The notes: generated by a model from the sequence alone, not told the origin. Positions 44,001 to 52,073 are shown, counted from the stretch's first letter. The stretch: DNA of 64,000 nt from Croceicoccus gelatinilyticus (GCF_018398395.1 NZ_JAHCBF010000005.1:186001-250000); one strand, 5' to 3'. Numbers and translations are program-made.

Positions 44001-44495
44001 CGCGAAGGCCGCGAACGCCTGCGCGCTGCGTTCGAGGCGGTCGACACCCATTTCCAGAGCCTGTTCACCACGCTGTTCGGTGGCGGCCAGGCACATCTTG
44101 CGCTGATAGACAGCGACGATCCGCTCGAAGCGGGGCTTGAGATCTACGCCCAGCCGCCGGGCAAGAAGCTGCAGTCGCTGACGCTACTTTCGGGTGGCGA
44201 GCAGGCGCTGACCGCGGTCGCGTTGATCTTCGCGTTGTTCCTGACCAACCCGGCCCCGATCTGCGTGCTGGACGAAGTCGACGCGCCGCTGGACGATGCG
44301 AATATCGAACGCTTCTGCGACCTGCTCGACGCGATGAGCAAGCAGACCGACACCCGCTATCTCATCGTCACGCACAATGCCGTGACGATGAGCCGGATGC
44401 ACCGTCTCTTCGGTGTCACTATGGTCGAACAGGGTGTCAGCCGCCTCGTCAGCGTCGATCTCGGCGGGGCAGAGGAACTTCTCGCGGCAGAGTGA
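41070..44495 (+). CDS. smc: chromosome segregation ATPase SMC
   Basis: 1141 residues. The N-terminal ABC half contains FKSFVEPADLLIEPGLTGVV and Walker A GPNGCGKSN (31-39); two long Ala/Glu/Arg-rich coiled coils flank a hinge near residues 510-600; the C-terminal half has LLSGGEQALTA (from 1040) and Walker B CVLDEVDAPLDDAN. SMC works as a dimer with ScpA and ScpB to organise chromosomes. Its last base is shared with the next start (TGATG). Length is typical of alphaproteobacterial SMC. Confidence 0.97.
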   Translation: MRFRRLRLSGFKSFVEPADLLIEPGLTGVVGPNGCGKSNLLEAIRWVMGESSPKSMRGSGMEDVIFAGTESRKARSFAEVVLLAETDAGQEMEVTRRIERGAGSAYRLNGRDVRAKDVALVFADAATGAHSPALVSQGRIAAVIAAKPAERRQMLEEAAGIAGLHVRRKDAEQKLRATETNLARLDDILSQLDTRIGALKRQARAAEKYKELSAQIRTAEARVLYAKWREAAAAADAAKAQAKAAEEAVLTNQAATNEAQGRQRAAAEALAKAREEMADRRDDLNAQANMLAVLTGKLEAAEEKLADLDRQRARLDSDEGDANRTTKDAAEALSRLERDVREAEKRLAEDEQRRPSLINEQEKAESAQRTGELALAQATAELARVEADWRVAEAAVGQARGALARLEQELTAREAQDAALGDARELDLALQGAQARCGKAEGAVVTAREALEKARADREAVSNRRDGAASTLAAAKAELAGVEREHDALDRDRRAREKADKGSKGRKRAIDAVKAAPGYERALAAALGRDAAAPLGKPEQGQDGRFWTGADAPKPVADSLAAHVRDAPEELTARLAMVRVVESDDGQALAPGEWLVTKAGALRRWDGFVARGEGAAEAARLEAANRLEALAQQLPALREAVDAAAAQVEAANEDLSAATDARIAAERAVNTASEEERAALRARDQAENAVERHARAREELAERMEDLHARLAAAQQDVMQAEERRRALPDPSAQQAALETARSRNDAARTALQSAMAQLASLDQALAVGRERTKALQGDMKGWEARAGDAAKRLADMTRRREEIEEERAVTAARPEALMREIELADKARDRLAGELTEAEAAHTAAEAAGKEADTAFTAANEALASAREIRAGAAARAENEEARRSEMARQSGDRFQCPPPLLPERLQFESATVRGAEAEGEDADRLIAQRERLGPVNLVAADELVEAEAEHGASLTEQQELAEAVHRLRGSIGSLNREGRERLRAAFEAVDTHFQSLFTTLFGGGQAHLALIDSDDPLEAGLEIYAQPPGKKLQSLTLLSGGEQALTAVALIFALFLTNPAPICVLDEVDAPLDDANIERFCDLLDAMSKQTDTRYLIVTHNAVTMSRMHRLFGVTMVEQGVSRLVSVDLGGAEELLAAE

Positions 44496-44965
44496 TGACC
44501 GATACACCCGAAGACCTGACGGCGCTGGACCCGCGCCACGTAACCGTGCTGCGCATCGAGGCACTGCTTGGCATGGTGCCGATCCTGATCGGGGCGGTGA
44601 TCGCCGAACTGGCGGCGGACCTGCCGACGGGCGTGGTGATCCTGCCGGCCCTGCTGCTGACGGCAGTCGTGACGTTACCGCTGCCCAAACGCCGCTATCG
44701 GCGGAAGGGCTATTCGACCACCATGGACCGGTTGCGATTTGTGAAGGGCTGGTTCCGCAAGTCCGATACTGTCGTGCCGTTTGGCCGCGTCCAGCACATC
44801 GATGTCAAGCAGGGTCTGGTCGAACGCTGGTTCGGGCTCGCCACGCTGGTCGTGCATACGGCAGGCACGCATAACGCCTCGGTCTCGGTGCCGGGCCTGT
44901 CGCGGGAAACGGCGGTCGAAGTCCGCGAGGCGATTGCCGCGCGTATCCGTCGCGACACGATGTGA
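44495..44965 (+). CDS. bacterial PH-domain membrane protein (YdbS-like)
   Basis: 156 residues. Two hydrophobic segments (LLGMVPILIGAVIAELAA, VVILPALLLTAVVTLPL) precede a bPH2 domain with RFVKGWFRKSDTVVPFGRVQHI. YdbS-like proteins are small inner-membrane proteins of unknown function, normally paired with YdbT. Translation is coupled to smc by a one-base overlap and to the next gene by GTGA. An in-frame GTG one codon earlier is less likely than the ATG. Confidence 0.87.
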   Translation: MTDTPEDLTALDPRHVTVLRIEALLGMVPILIGAVIAELAADLPTGVVILPALLLTAVVTLPLPKRRYRRKGYSTTMDRLRFVKGWFRKSDTVVPFGRVQHIDVKQGLVERWFGLATLVVHTAGTHNASVSVPGLSRETAVEVREAIAARIRRDTM

Positions 44966-46464
44966 GCAATCCGCTTCCAAACGAGGAATTCCGTCGAACC
45001 GATTCTATCGGCGTCGTCGTCGGTGCGCTGAACGACCTGATCAAGGGGATCGTCCCTGGAATCGCAGTCCTGATCGGCCTGGCTACGCGCGACAACGTGC
45101 CGATCTTCGCGATCCCGCTGCTGATCGTGGCGCTGTTCGTCCTTCCACCGGTCACCGCTTTCGCGAAGTGGTGGTTCCGCCGCTATCGCACGGGGCCAGA
45201 GGATATTCGCGTTGAAAGTGGCGTCCTGTCGCGAGAGGCGCGGTCGGTACCCTATGAGCGTATCCAGGACGTAAGCCTGTCCGAGACGCTGCTTTCCCGC
45301 CTGTTCGGGCTGGTCGAAGTGCGGTTCGAGACCGGCGCGGGCGGAAAGGACGACCTGACACTTGCCTTTCTCACCAAGGAAGAAGGCGCGCGGCTTCGCG
45401 ATCTTGTCCGTGCGCGGCGAGATGAAGGCGTAGAAGTCGAAACCGTCACGCAAGACGCAGCCGAAAATGAAGGCACGCCGATCTTCGCGATGGACCTGAA
45501 GCGCGTTCTGCTCTCCGGCGTTTTCAGCTTCAGCCTCGTGATTTTCGCTGTCCTTTTCGCGGCCATCGACCAGATCGACTTCCTCCTGCCGATCAGCATA
45601 TGGGACGGCGATTTCTGGGAATTGCTCTTTTCCGAACAGGGTGAGCGCATCCGTACGCTAGGCAGGATCGGGCAGATCGGCGGCGCGATCGTCGCGGTGT
45701 TGAGCGTGATTGTCATCGGCGTGGTCAGCGGCGTGGTGAAGACGCTACTGCGCGACTACGGATTCCGGCTCGACCGGACCGACAAGGGCTTTCGCCGCCG
45801 TCGCGGGCTGTTCACGCGCACCGATGTCGTCATGCCGCGCCACCGCGTGCAGGCGGTCGCCACCGAGACCGGCGTGATCCGCCGGTTTCTGGGCTGGCAT
45901 TCGCTGTCTTTCATCTCGCTTGCTAGCGATGGCGGCAAGGCAAGCCACGATGTCGCCCCCTTCGCCCGCTGGGACGAAATCGCCGGAATCGCGCGGCAGG
46001 CGGGCATTGCGCTTCCCGAACAGGTAGACTGGCATCGGACCAGCCGCGCCTACTGGATCGACCGTGCGATCATCTGGTTGCCGATAGCCCTGCTGGCATT
46101 GGGCGTGACGATCTGGATGGAACGGTGGGTGCCAGCACTTATCCCGATGGCGCTCGTCCTGATGATCGTATTCTCGTCACTGACCGGCTACTTGCGCCAC
46201 CGCCACGCGCTGGAGCCGGACCGCATCCATGCACGCGCAGGCCTGCTTTCCCCGCGCACGATGACCGCACCGCGCGTCAGGCTACAATCCGCGCAGATCG
46301 TGCAGGGGCCGATTGCTCGCCTTCGCGGTTATGCCACGCTGCATTTCGGGCTGGCGGGCGGTGTCCTGCTGTTTCGCGGACTGCCGGTCGAGGAAGCGCG
46401 CAGCTTGCGCGAAGCGGTGCTGCAGAGCATCGACGCGGTCGACTACTCCGCCCTACCCCGCTGA
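44962..46464 (+). CDS. bacterial PH-domain membrane protein (YdbT-like)
   Basis: 500 residues from a GTG at 44962. It has three bPH2 domains (PEDIRVESGVLSREARSVPY; GFRRRRGLFTRTDVVMPR; RIHARAGLLSPRTMTAPRV) separated by hydrophobic helix pairs, which is the YdbT plan. It follows the YdbS-like gene with a four-base overlap. The pair resembles the B. subtilis YdbS-YdbT system but its job is unknown. The final 12 bases overlap the convergent soxR gene. Confidence 0.88.
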   Translation: MSNPLPNEEFRRTDSIGVVVGALNDLIKGIVPGIAVLIGLATRDNVPIFAIPLLIVALFVLPPVTAFAKWWFRRYRTGPEDIRVESGVLSREARSVPYERIQDVSLSETLLSRLFGLVEVRFETGAGGKDDLTLAFLTKEEGARLRDLVRARRDEGVEVETVTQDAAENEGTPIFAMDLKRVLLSGVFSFSLVIFAVLFAAIDQIDFLLPISIWDGDFWELLFSEQGERIRTLGRIGQIGGAIVAVLSVIVIGVVSGVVKTLLRDYGFRLDRTDKGFRRRRGLFTRTDVVMPRHRVQAVATETGVIRRFLGWHSLSFISLASDGGKASHDVAPFARWDEIAGIARQAGIALPEQVDWHRTSRAYWIDRAIIWLPIALLALGVTIWMERWVPALIPMALVLMIVFSSLTGYLRHRHALEPDRIHARAGLLSPRTMTAPRVRLQSAQIVQGPIARLRGYATLHFGLAGGVLLFRGLPVEEARSLREAVLQSIDAVDYSALPR

Positions 46465-46905
46465 TCCCAGCACGAAGCGGGGGCCCGGCCCGGCGGCCCC
46501 TGCCCTGTCCTCGGGGTTGTAGAGCTTGCATTTGGTCAGTGAGAGACATCCACAGCCGATACAGCCGTCGAGCTTGTTGCGCGTCTTCGTAAGCAGCTCG
46601 ATCTTGGCATCAAGCTGGCTGCGGATGGACCGGCTGAGCTTCTGCCAGTCCTTCACCGTCGGCGTGCGACCTTGCGGCAGCGCGGCAAGCTCCTGCTCGA
46701 TCTCTGTCAGGCCCAGACCCAGCTTTTGAGCAATCAGAATGAAGCTGATCCGGCGAATGTCGGAGCGCAGAAACCGCCTCTGATTGCCGTTCGTGCGCAA
46801 AGAGGTCAGCAATCCCTTGCTCTCGTAATATCTGATTGCCGACACCGCGACGCCCGTTCTCTTGGCGAGAGTTCCTATTGGAATCAGCTGGTTACCATCT
46901 ACCAC
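46453..46905 (-). CDS. soxR: redox-sensitive transcriptional activator SoxR
   Basis: 150 residues from a GTG at 46905 (AGAGG upstream). The MerR-type DNA-binding part reads IGTLAKRTGVAVSAIRYYES, and the [2Fe-2S] ligands are Cys115-x2-Cys118-x-Cys120-x5-Cys126 in CIGCGCLSLTKC, diagnostic of SoxR. The oxidised protein activates promoters whose -35/-10 spacing is too long. A near-perfect SoxR operator lies 35 bases upstream in the divergent gap, pointing at the VOC gene as target. The 3' end overlaps the YdbT-like gene by 12 bases. Confidence 0.96.
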   Translation of the reverse strand: MVDGNQLIPIGTLAKRTGVAVSAIRYYESKGLLTSLRTNGNQRRFLRSDIRRISFILIAQKLGLGLTEIEQELAALPQGRTPTVKDWQKLSRSIRSQLDAKIELLTKTRNKLDGCIGCGCLSLTKCKLYNPEDRAGAAGPGPRFVLGSAG

Positions 46906-46936
46906 GAAGCACCTCTCGGACGCGAAAATTCAAAGC

Positions 46937-46967
46937 TTGACCTCAAGTTAGCTTGAGGTTGCAGGAT
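46937..46967 (+). promoter_or_regulatory. SoxR operator and promoter of the VOC gene
   Basis: CCTCAAGTTAGCTTGAGG at 46941-46958 differs by one base from the perfect palindrome of the classical soxS operator. It lies between TTGACC (46937-46942) and a -10-like CAGGAT (46962-46967) with a 19-base spacer, the overlong spacing that MerR-family activators correct. The promoter reads right, toward the VOC gene. Confidence 0.88.
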
Positions 46968-47025
46968 AGGGCAAGCAGTGATTCGCGATGAACCTGCAGA
47001 TCAACGCCAACAAGGGGACAAGCGC

Positions 47026-47403
47026 ATGAATGCAATCGCCCGTATCGAACACGTCAACATCACCACCTCCGACGGACCCCGCATGGCGGGCCTGCTGGAA
47101 AAGCTGTGCGGATGGCATCGCCGGTGGGAGGGGCCTTCGCTGAACGGCGGACACTCGATCCACTTCGGGTCAGACCGGACTTATGTCGCGCTCTACACGC
47201 CCAAGGGCGGCATCGCGGGCGACTTTGCCAAGGGAGAGCCGCTGAACCACATCGGGCTGGAGGTCGACGACATCGACGCCGCCGAACGCGTCATCGTCGA
47301 CGCCGGACTGGAGCCGTTCAACCACGGCGACTACGAACCCGGCCGCCGGTTCTACTTCTTCGACTGGGACGGGATCGAGTGGGAGGTCATCAGCTATGCC
47401 TGA
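47026..47403 (+). CDS. VOC-superfamily protein, predicted SoxR target
   Basis: 125 residues from the ATG at 47026 (AAGGGGAC eight bases upstream). The VOC fold is seen in RIEHVNITTSDGPRMAGLLE, LNHIGLEVDDIDAAERV and WEVISYA. The His of RIEHVNI, the His of LNHIGLE and the Glu of EWEVISY form a complete metal triad, so an active enzyme is likely. VOC families include glyoxalases, dioxygenases and antibiotic-resistance proteins; which applies is unknown. Its promoter carries a SoxR box, so it is probably induced by redox-cycling compounds. Confidence 0.87.
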   Translation: MNAIARIEHVNITTSDGPRMAGLLEKLCGWHRRWEGPSLNGGHSIHFGSDRTYVALYTPKGGIAGDFAKGEPLNHIGLEVDDIDAAERVIVDAGLEPFNHGDYEPGRRFYFFDWDGIEWEVISYA

Positions 47404-47456
47404 GTTCCGCGACCGCCCGCCTTTCGCTGCCCCGCCCTATCTGACCGTGGCGCAAG

Positions 47457-48074
47457 TCACCGGCTGGATGCGGCGGATCTGGTCCAGGCTTCGTCCGTAT
47501 GATCCACGCACAGACCGTGCGGCCACGGGCGGCAGAGCGAAAGCGCCTCTTCCCGGCTGGACGTTTCCACCCAGCGCGCCGCTTCCTCTTGCGTGAGGAT
47601 CACCGGCATCCTTTCGTGGAGGTCGCCGATGTCGACGCAGGCCTCTGTCATCACCATCGTGTAGCAGGGGCCGAACTCGGCCGAATTGCGCCAGAGCCCG
47701 GCCGCCGCGAAAACCGGCTGGTCGGGCACGGAGAACCAGGTGCGGGTCTTGGCGCCTCTCGCCCCGGCCGCTTCGGCAAAGGCCTCGACCGGGATGAGGC
47801 AGCGGCCATGTTCAAAGGCATGGCGCCAGAAGGGGGAGCCCAGCTTGTCGGTCCGCGCATTGTTGACCGCCTTGGGCTTCAGCGGCTGGCCCTGCTTGCC
47901 CTTCAGCACCAGCGGAAAGCCCCAGGCCATGCTGCTCATCCGCCCGTCGGCAACCACCCAGCCGGGATAGCCGGGATAGACCTCTCCGCCCGCGTTGCCG
48001 GGTGCGGGAGCGTCGACGCCGAACATCTGCGCCACCTCGTCCGCAGCCTTCGTCATGCGGTAGAGGTTGCACAT
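47457..48074 (-). CDS. SOS response-associated peptidase (SRAP/HMCES family)
   Basis: 205 residues. SRAP proteins form a covalent bond between Cys2 and abasic sites in single-stranded DNA. Here Cys2 follows the initiator Met (MCNLYRMTKA), the Asn-Ala-Arg motif is KAVNNARTDKL, the middle has RCLIPVEAFAEAAG, and the catalytic His is in HERMPVIL. The C-terminus is slightly shorter than usual. It lies five bases after ubiA on the same strand, so both share a transcript. No LexA box was recognised. Confidence 0.92.
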   Translation of the reverse strand: MCNLYRMTKAADEVAQMFGVDAPAPGNAGGEVYPGYPGWVVADGRMSSMAWGFPLVLKGKQGQPLKPKAVNNARTDKLGSPFWRHAFEHGRCLIPVEAFAEAAGARGAKTRTWFSVPDQPVFAAAGLWRNSAEFGPCYTMVMTEACVDIGDLHERMPVILTQEEAARWVETSSREEALSLCRPWPHGLCVDHTDEAWTRSAASSR

Positions 48075-48079
48075 CGCGC

Positions 48080-48988
48080 CTAGAGCCCCGCGTTACCGAC
48101 GACGAGACAGGCCAGCGCGACAAGGAACCCTGCCGTCCGGTTGGACCGGAAACGGGCCAGCGCATTGTCGCCATCGTCAGGCTCAAGCGTCGCGACCTGC
48201 CACAAGAGATGCCCTGCCGCGGGAAGAAGCGCGAGGAGCGCGAGCCAGTCCTCACGCAGCAGCCAGAACGAAAGCATCCAGAACGCCACCGCGCCGACAT
48301 AGAACCCCGCGACCCCCGGCCTCACCTTGCTGCCCAGCGCCCTCGCGCTCGACCGCACGCCGACCAGCGCGTCGTCCTCGCGGTCCTGCAGCGCATAGAT
48401 CGTGTCGTACCCGATGACCCAGCAGATCGCGCCCGCATAGAGCGCCGCCAGAACGGCAAGGTTCGCGCTAGAAATCTCGACCCAACCGACGAGCGCGCCC
48501 CAGCTGAAGACCATGCCCAGCCACGCCTGCGGCCACCACGTAATGCGTTTCATCATGGGATAGGCAGCGACGGGCAGGATACTGGCCAGCGCCACGACTT
48601 GCGCTTCCCAGCGCAGTTGGAGCAGCACGACCAGGCCGACGAAGCAGAGCAGCAGCAGCCAGGCCCATGCCTTCTTCAGCGACACGGCCCCGCTCGCCAG
48701 CGGACGCGCCGCGGTGCGCGCAACCTGCCGATCAAGATCGCGGTCGATGATGTCGTTATAGACGCAGCCCGCCGCCCGCATTGCGATCGAGCCGAGCAGG
48801 AGCCAGAGCACCAGCCCCCAACGCTCTGCCCCGCCCGCCAGCCACACGCCCCATGCGCAGGGCCAGAACAGCAGCCACCAGCCGATCGGGCGGTCGAACC
48901 TGCCCAGCAGGGCATAGGGCCGCAGCGAAGCGGGAAGCCTGCCGACGAGGCCGCGATACTGAGTGTCGGGAGTTGCAGTTGCCGTCAT
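48080..48988 (-). CDS. ubiA: 4-hydroxybenzoate polyprenyltransferase
   Basis: 302 residues with about eight membrane helices. The first aspartate motif is NDIIDRDLDRQVARTAARPL and the second is DTIYALQDREDD, both needed for prenyl diphosphate and Mg2+ binding. UbiA attaches the isoprenoid tail to 4-hydroxybenzoate in ubiquinone synthesis. The ATG at 48988 was chosen because the frame upstream is low-complexity. It is divergent from the methyltransferase gene and followed by the SRAP gene. Confidence 0.93.
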   Translation of the reverse strand: MTATATPDTQYRGLVGRLPASLRPYALLGRFDRPIGWWLLFWPCAWGVWLAGGAERWGLVLWLLLGSIAMRAAGCVYNDIIDRDLDRQVARTAARPLASGAVSLKKAWAWLLLLCFVGLVVLLQLRWEAQVVALASILPVAAYPMMKRITWWPQAWLGMVFSWGALVGWVEISSANLAVLAALYAGAICWVIGYDTIYALQDREDDALVGVRSSARALGSKVRPGVAGFYVGAVAFWMLSFWLLREDWLALLALLPAAGHLLWQVATLEPDDGDNALARFRSNRTAGFLVALACLVVGNAGL

Positions 48989-49082
48989 GGACGCCGGTCT
49001 AGCGCCCCTTCCCGCGCCGCGCCAGCACTTGGGCCATCCCACCCGCTTTGCCTCGCGCCGTCACTCGTCTAGGAAGCAGGCC

Positions 49083-49850
49083 ATGAACGTCAACGAACTC
49101 AACCGCGAAGGCTGGAACCGCCGCGCCGAAGAGGCGGACATCTGGACCCGCCCATTCGACAGCGAGACGATCGCACGGGCGCGAAAGGGCGACTGGGAAG
49201 TCGTGCTGACCCCGCTGATCCCCGTGCCGCGCGCATGGTTCGGCGACATCGCGGGCAAGGATGTCTTGGGCCTCGCTTCGGGCGGCGGACAGCAGGTGCC
49301 GATCTTCGCCGCCGCCGGGGCCAACGTCACCAGCTTCGACGCTTCCGATGCGCAGCTTGCCGCCGACCGCATGGTGGCAGAACGCGAGGGACTGACCATC
49401 CGCACCGTGCAGGGCTACATGCACGACCTCTCGGCGCTGGAAGACGACAGCTTCGACCTGATCTTCCACCCTTGCTCCAACTCCTACGCGCCCGAAGTCC
49501 TGCCGGTCTGGAAGGAATGCGCGCGCGTCCTTCGCCCCGGCGGCGTGCTGCTCGTCGGCATTACCAAGCCCGAGGTCTTCATCTTCGATCTCGAACCGTG
49601 GGAGCGCGGCGAACTCGTGGCAAAGCACAAGCTGCCCTATTCGGATTTCGACCTGCCGAAGGAAGAGCTGGAGCCGCTCCTGGCCCGCGATCACACGGCA
49701 TCGTTCAGCCACACGCTGGAAACGCAGCTTGGCGGGCAGATGGCGGCAGGCTTCATGCTGACCGACCTGTTCGAGGATTTCGAACCCGAAGGCGAAGCGC
49801 CGCAGCTTTTCGCCCCCTATATCGCCACGCGCGCAGTGCTGAGGGACTGA
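49083..49850 (+). CDS. class I SAM-dependent methyltransferase
   Basis: 255 residues. The SAM motif I is VLGLASGGGQQVPIFAAAGA, followed by TSFDASDAQLAADR (motif with acidic residue for the ribose) and DLIFHPCSNSYAPE (post-II). It resembles small-molecule methyltransferases with the Met-type GGGQQ loop. The substrate is unknown. An AGGAAGCAGG site precedes the ATG. Its stop overlaps the rsmE start by one base (TGATG). Confidence 0.88.
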   Translation: MNVNELNREGWNRRAEEADIWTRPFDSETIARARKGDWEVVLTPLIPVPRAWFGDIAGKDVLGLASGGGQQVPIFAAAGANVTSFDASDAQLAADRMVAEREGLTIRTVQGYMHDLSALEDDSFDLIFHPCSNSYAPEVLPVWKECARVLRPGGVLLVGITKPEVFIFDLEPWERGELVAKHKLPYSDFDLPKEELEPLLARDHTASFSHTLETQLGGQMAAGFMLTDLFEDFEPEGEAPQLFAPYIATRAVLRD

Positions 49851-50608
49851 TGGCCGCGACCCCCGCATGGCCCCCGCGCAGCGCGCCGCGGCTTTTCGTC
49901 GATGGCGCGATTTCCGCAGGTGAACAGCGCGTGCTGGACGGTCCGCAGGCGCATTACCTTGGCCGCGTCATGCGTGTCGGCGAAGGCGATGCCGTGATCC
50001 TGTGCGACGACGTAACCGGCGAATGGGCAGCGCGCGTCGTCTCTGCCTCGAAGCGCGAGATCGTGCTCGATCCGGTGGAGATGCTGCGCCCCCGCGAGGA
50101 CGTGCCCGACTTCACGCTCTGCCCCGCGCTCCTGAAGAAGCCTCGTTTCGACCAGGTCTTGGAGAAAGCGACCGAGCTTGGCGTTGCCAAGATCCGCCCC
50201 GTCGTCACCCGCCGCTGCGTCGCCGATTCGCTCAACATGGAGCGAGCGCGGACCGTCGTGACCGAGGCGGCGGAACAGTGCGCGCGCACGGCCCTTCCCG
50301 AACTGTTCGAGCCTGTCAGCCTTGCGCAGCTCCTGCGCGACTGGCCCGAGGATGCCGTCCTGTGGTTCGCGGACGAGATGGGCGATGCCCCGCCCGCCGC
50401 GACCGCCTTCGCCGAACGCCTGCCGCCTGCAGGCCTCTTGATCGGCCCCGAAGGCGGCTTCGACGATGGCGAGCGCGAGGACGTGCGCGGGTTCCTGCAG
50501 GCCCGCCCCGTCACGCTTGGCCCGCGTATCCTGCGTGCTGAAACGGCGGCGATTGCCGCGACGGCGGTATGGATGGGCGCGATGGGCGATTGGGGCGCGG
50601 TGGACTGA
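49850..50608 (+). CDS. rsmE: 16S rRNA (uracil1498-N3)-methyltransferase RsmE
   Basis: 252 residues. RsmE methylates U1498 of 16S rRNA. The N-terminal PUA-like part contains RLFVDGAIS and HYLGRVMRVGEGD; the C-terminal SPOUT knot contains ALLKKPRFDQVLEKATELGV, LLIGPEGGFDDGE and LGPRILRAETAAIAA. All key motifs are intact and the length is normal. It is coupled to the methyltransferase gene upstream; gshA follows after 49 bases. Confidence 0.95.
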   Translation: MAATPAWPPRSAPRLFVDGAISAGEQRVLDGPQAHYLGRVMRVGEGDAVILCDDVTGEWAARVVSASKREIVLDPVEMLRPREDVPDFTLCPALLKKPRFDQVLEKATELGVAKIRPVVTRRCVADSLNMERARTVVTEAAEQCARTALPELFEPVSLAQLLRDWPEDAVLWFADEMGDAPPAATAFAERLPPAGLLIGPEGGFDDGEREDVRGFLQARPVTLGPRILRAETAAIAATAVWMGAMGDWGAVD

Positions 50609-50657
50609 CGCGAAATTTCGCTGGCATCCGGCCGCGCGGCACCCTAACTCGCGCGGC

Positions 50658-52031
50658 ATGTCTACTCGCACCCAGTCCGCCAAGGACGACCCGCTGATCG
50701 AGAGCCGCGACCAACTGATCCGGCCGATGGAAAAGGGCGAGAAGCCCGTCGCCGACTATCGCATCGGTACCGAGCACGAGAAGTTCGTCTATTCCAAGGC
50801 CGACTATCACGCGCCCAGCTATGACGAACCCGGCGGCATCCGCGACATCCTGATGGCGCTGACCGAATATGGCTGGTCGCCGGTCGAGGAGAACGGCAAG
50901 GTCATCGCGATGGCCGGCCCCGACGGCACGGTCAGCCTTGAACCTGCGGGCCAGCTGGAACTGTCGGGCGCACCGCTGATCAATATTCACCAGACCTGCG
51001 CGGAAACCGGGCGGCACCTGACGCAAGTGAAGGCCATTGGCGAGAAATTCGGCGTCGGCTTCATCGGCGCGGGCATGTGGCCCGACAAGACCCGCGAAGA
51101 ACTGCCGATGATGCCCAAGGGCCGCTATGGCATCATGGCGAACTACATGCCCAAGGTCGGCAATCTCGGCCTCGACATGATGTTGCGCACCTGCACGATC
51201 CAGGTGAACCTCGACTATTCGAGCGAAGCTGACATGGCGCAGAAGTTCCGCGTCGGCCTTGCGCTGCAGCCGCTGGCAACCGCGCTTTTCGCCAATTCGC
51301 CGTTCACCGAAGGCAAGCCCAACGGCTTCCTTTCGTTCCGCAGCCACATCTGGTCGGACACCGATCCCGACCGCACCGGCATGCTGCCGTTCGTGTTCGA
51401 GGACGGCTTCGGATACGAACGCTATGTCGACTACATGCTCGACGTGCCGATGTATTTCGTTTTCCGCGACGGCAAGTACATCGACGCGGCAGGCCAGTCG
51501 TTCCGCGACTTCATGAAGGGCGAACTGCCCGCGCTTCCCGGCGAACTGCCGACCGAAAGCGACTGGCAGGACCACCTGTCGACCGCCTTCCCCGAAGTGC
51601 GCCTGAAAAGCTTCCTTGAAATGCGCGGTGCCGATGGCGGTCCGTGGAACCGCATCTGCGCCCTGCCCGCCTTCTGGGTCGGCCTGCTTTACGACCAGAC
51701 CGCGCTGGATGCGGCATGGGATGTCGTGAAGGACTGGACGATGGCGGAGCGTGAGACGCTGCGCGATTCGGTACCGAAGCTTGGCCTCAAGGCGCCCATC
51801 GCGGGCGGCGGGACGTTGCAGGACATTGCCGGCGAAGTGCTGTCGATCGCACGTTCAGGCCTTGCCGCGCGCGGCCAGCTCAATTCCATCGGCGATGACG
51901 AAACCGGCTTCCTGCGCCCGCTGCAGGACATCGTCGACCGCGGCAAGACCCCGGCCGAGGTCTGCCTCGATCACTATTACAACGACTGGGACGAAGACGT
52001 GACCGGTCTCTACAAGCTCAAGAGCTTCTGA
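50658..52031 (+). CDS. gshA: glutamate--cysteine ligase (GCS2 type)
   Basis: 457 residues of the plant/alphaproteobacterial GCS2 class, which makes gamma-glutamylcysteine from Glu and Cys with ATP, the first step to glutathione. YRIGTEHEKFVY (metal-binding Glu), ISLEPAGQLELSG-like VSLEPAGQLELSG, TCTIQVNLDYSS and FEMRGAD-like EMRGADGG are seen. TAACTC seven bases before the ATG may be a -10 element. Its product may also feed EgtB, encoded in this window. The convergent bamB gene ends 42 bases away. Confidence 0.93.
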   Translation: MSTRTQSAKDDPLIESRDQLIRPMEKGEKPVADYRIGTEHEKFVYSKADYHAPSYDEPGGIRDILMALTEYGWSPVEENGKVIAMAGPDGTVSLEPAGQLELSGAPLINIHQTCAETGRHLTQVKAIGEKFGVGFIGAGMWPDKTREELPMMPKGRYGIMANYMPKVGNLGLDMMLRTCTIQVNLDYSSEADMAQKFRVGLALQPLATALFANSPFTEGKPNGFLSFRSHIWSDTDPDRTGMLPFVFEDGFGYERYVDYMLDVPMYFVFRDGKYIDAAGQSFRDFMKGELPALPGELPTESDWQDHLSTAFPEVRLKSFLEMRGADGGPWNRICALPAFWVGLLYDQTALDAAWDVVKDWTMAERETLRDSVPKLGLKAPIAGGGTLQDIAGEVLSIARSGLAARGQLNSIGDDETGFLRPLQDIVDRGKTPAEVCLDHYYNDWDEDVTGLYKLKSF

Positions 52032-52073
52032 CCGGCCAGGTCTTCAAAAAACCTTCGCAAGACCGCTTGGCGC

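Noticed and set aside
47396-47596. 66-codon plus-strand frame after the SoxR-controlled VOC gene
   Set aside because: It overlaps the end of the VOC gene and most of it is antisense to the SRAP gene; no ribosome-binding site or similarity, though its first 40 residues look less random than usual.
52039-52064. GGTCTT...AAGACC hairpin between gshA and bamB
   Set aside because: Six-pair stem with a 14-base loop and no T tract on either strand; too weak to call a terminator.
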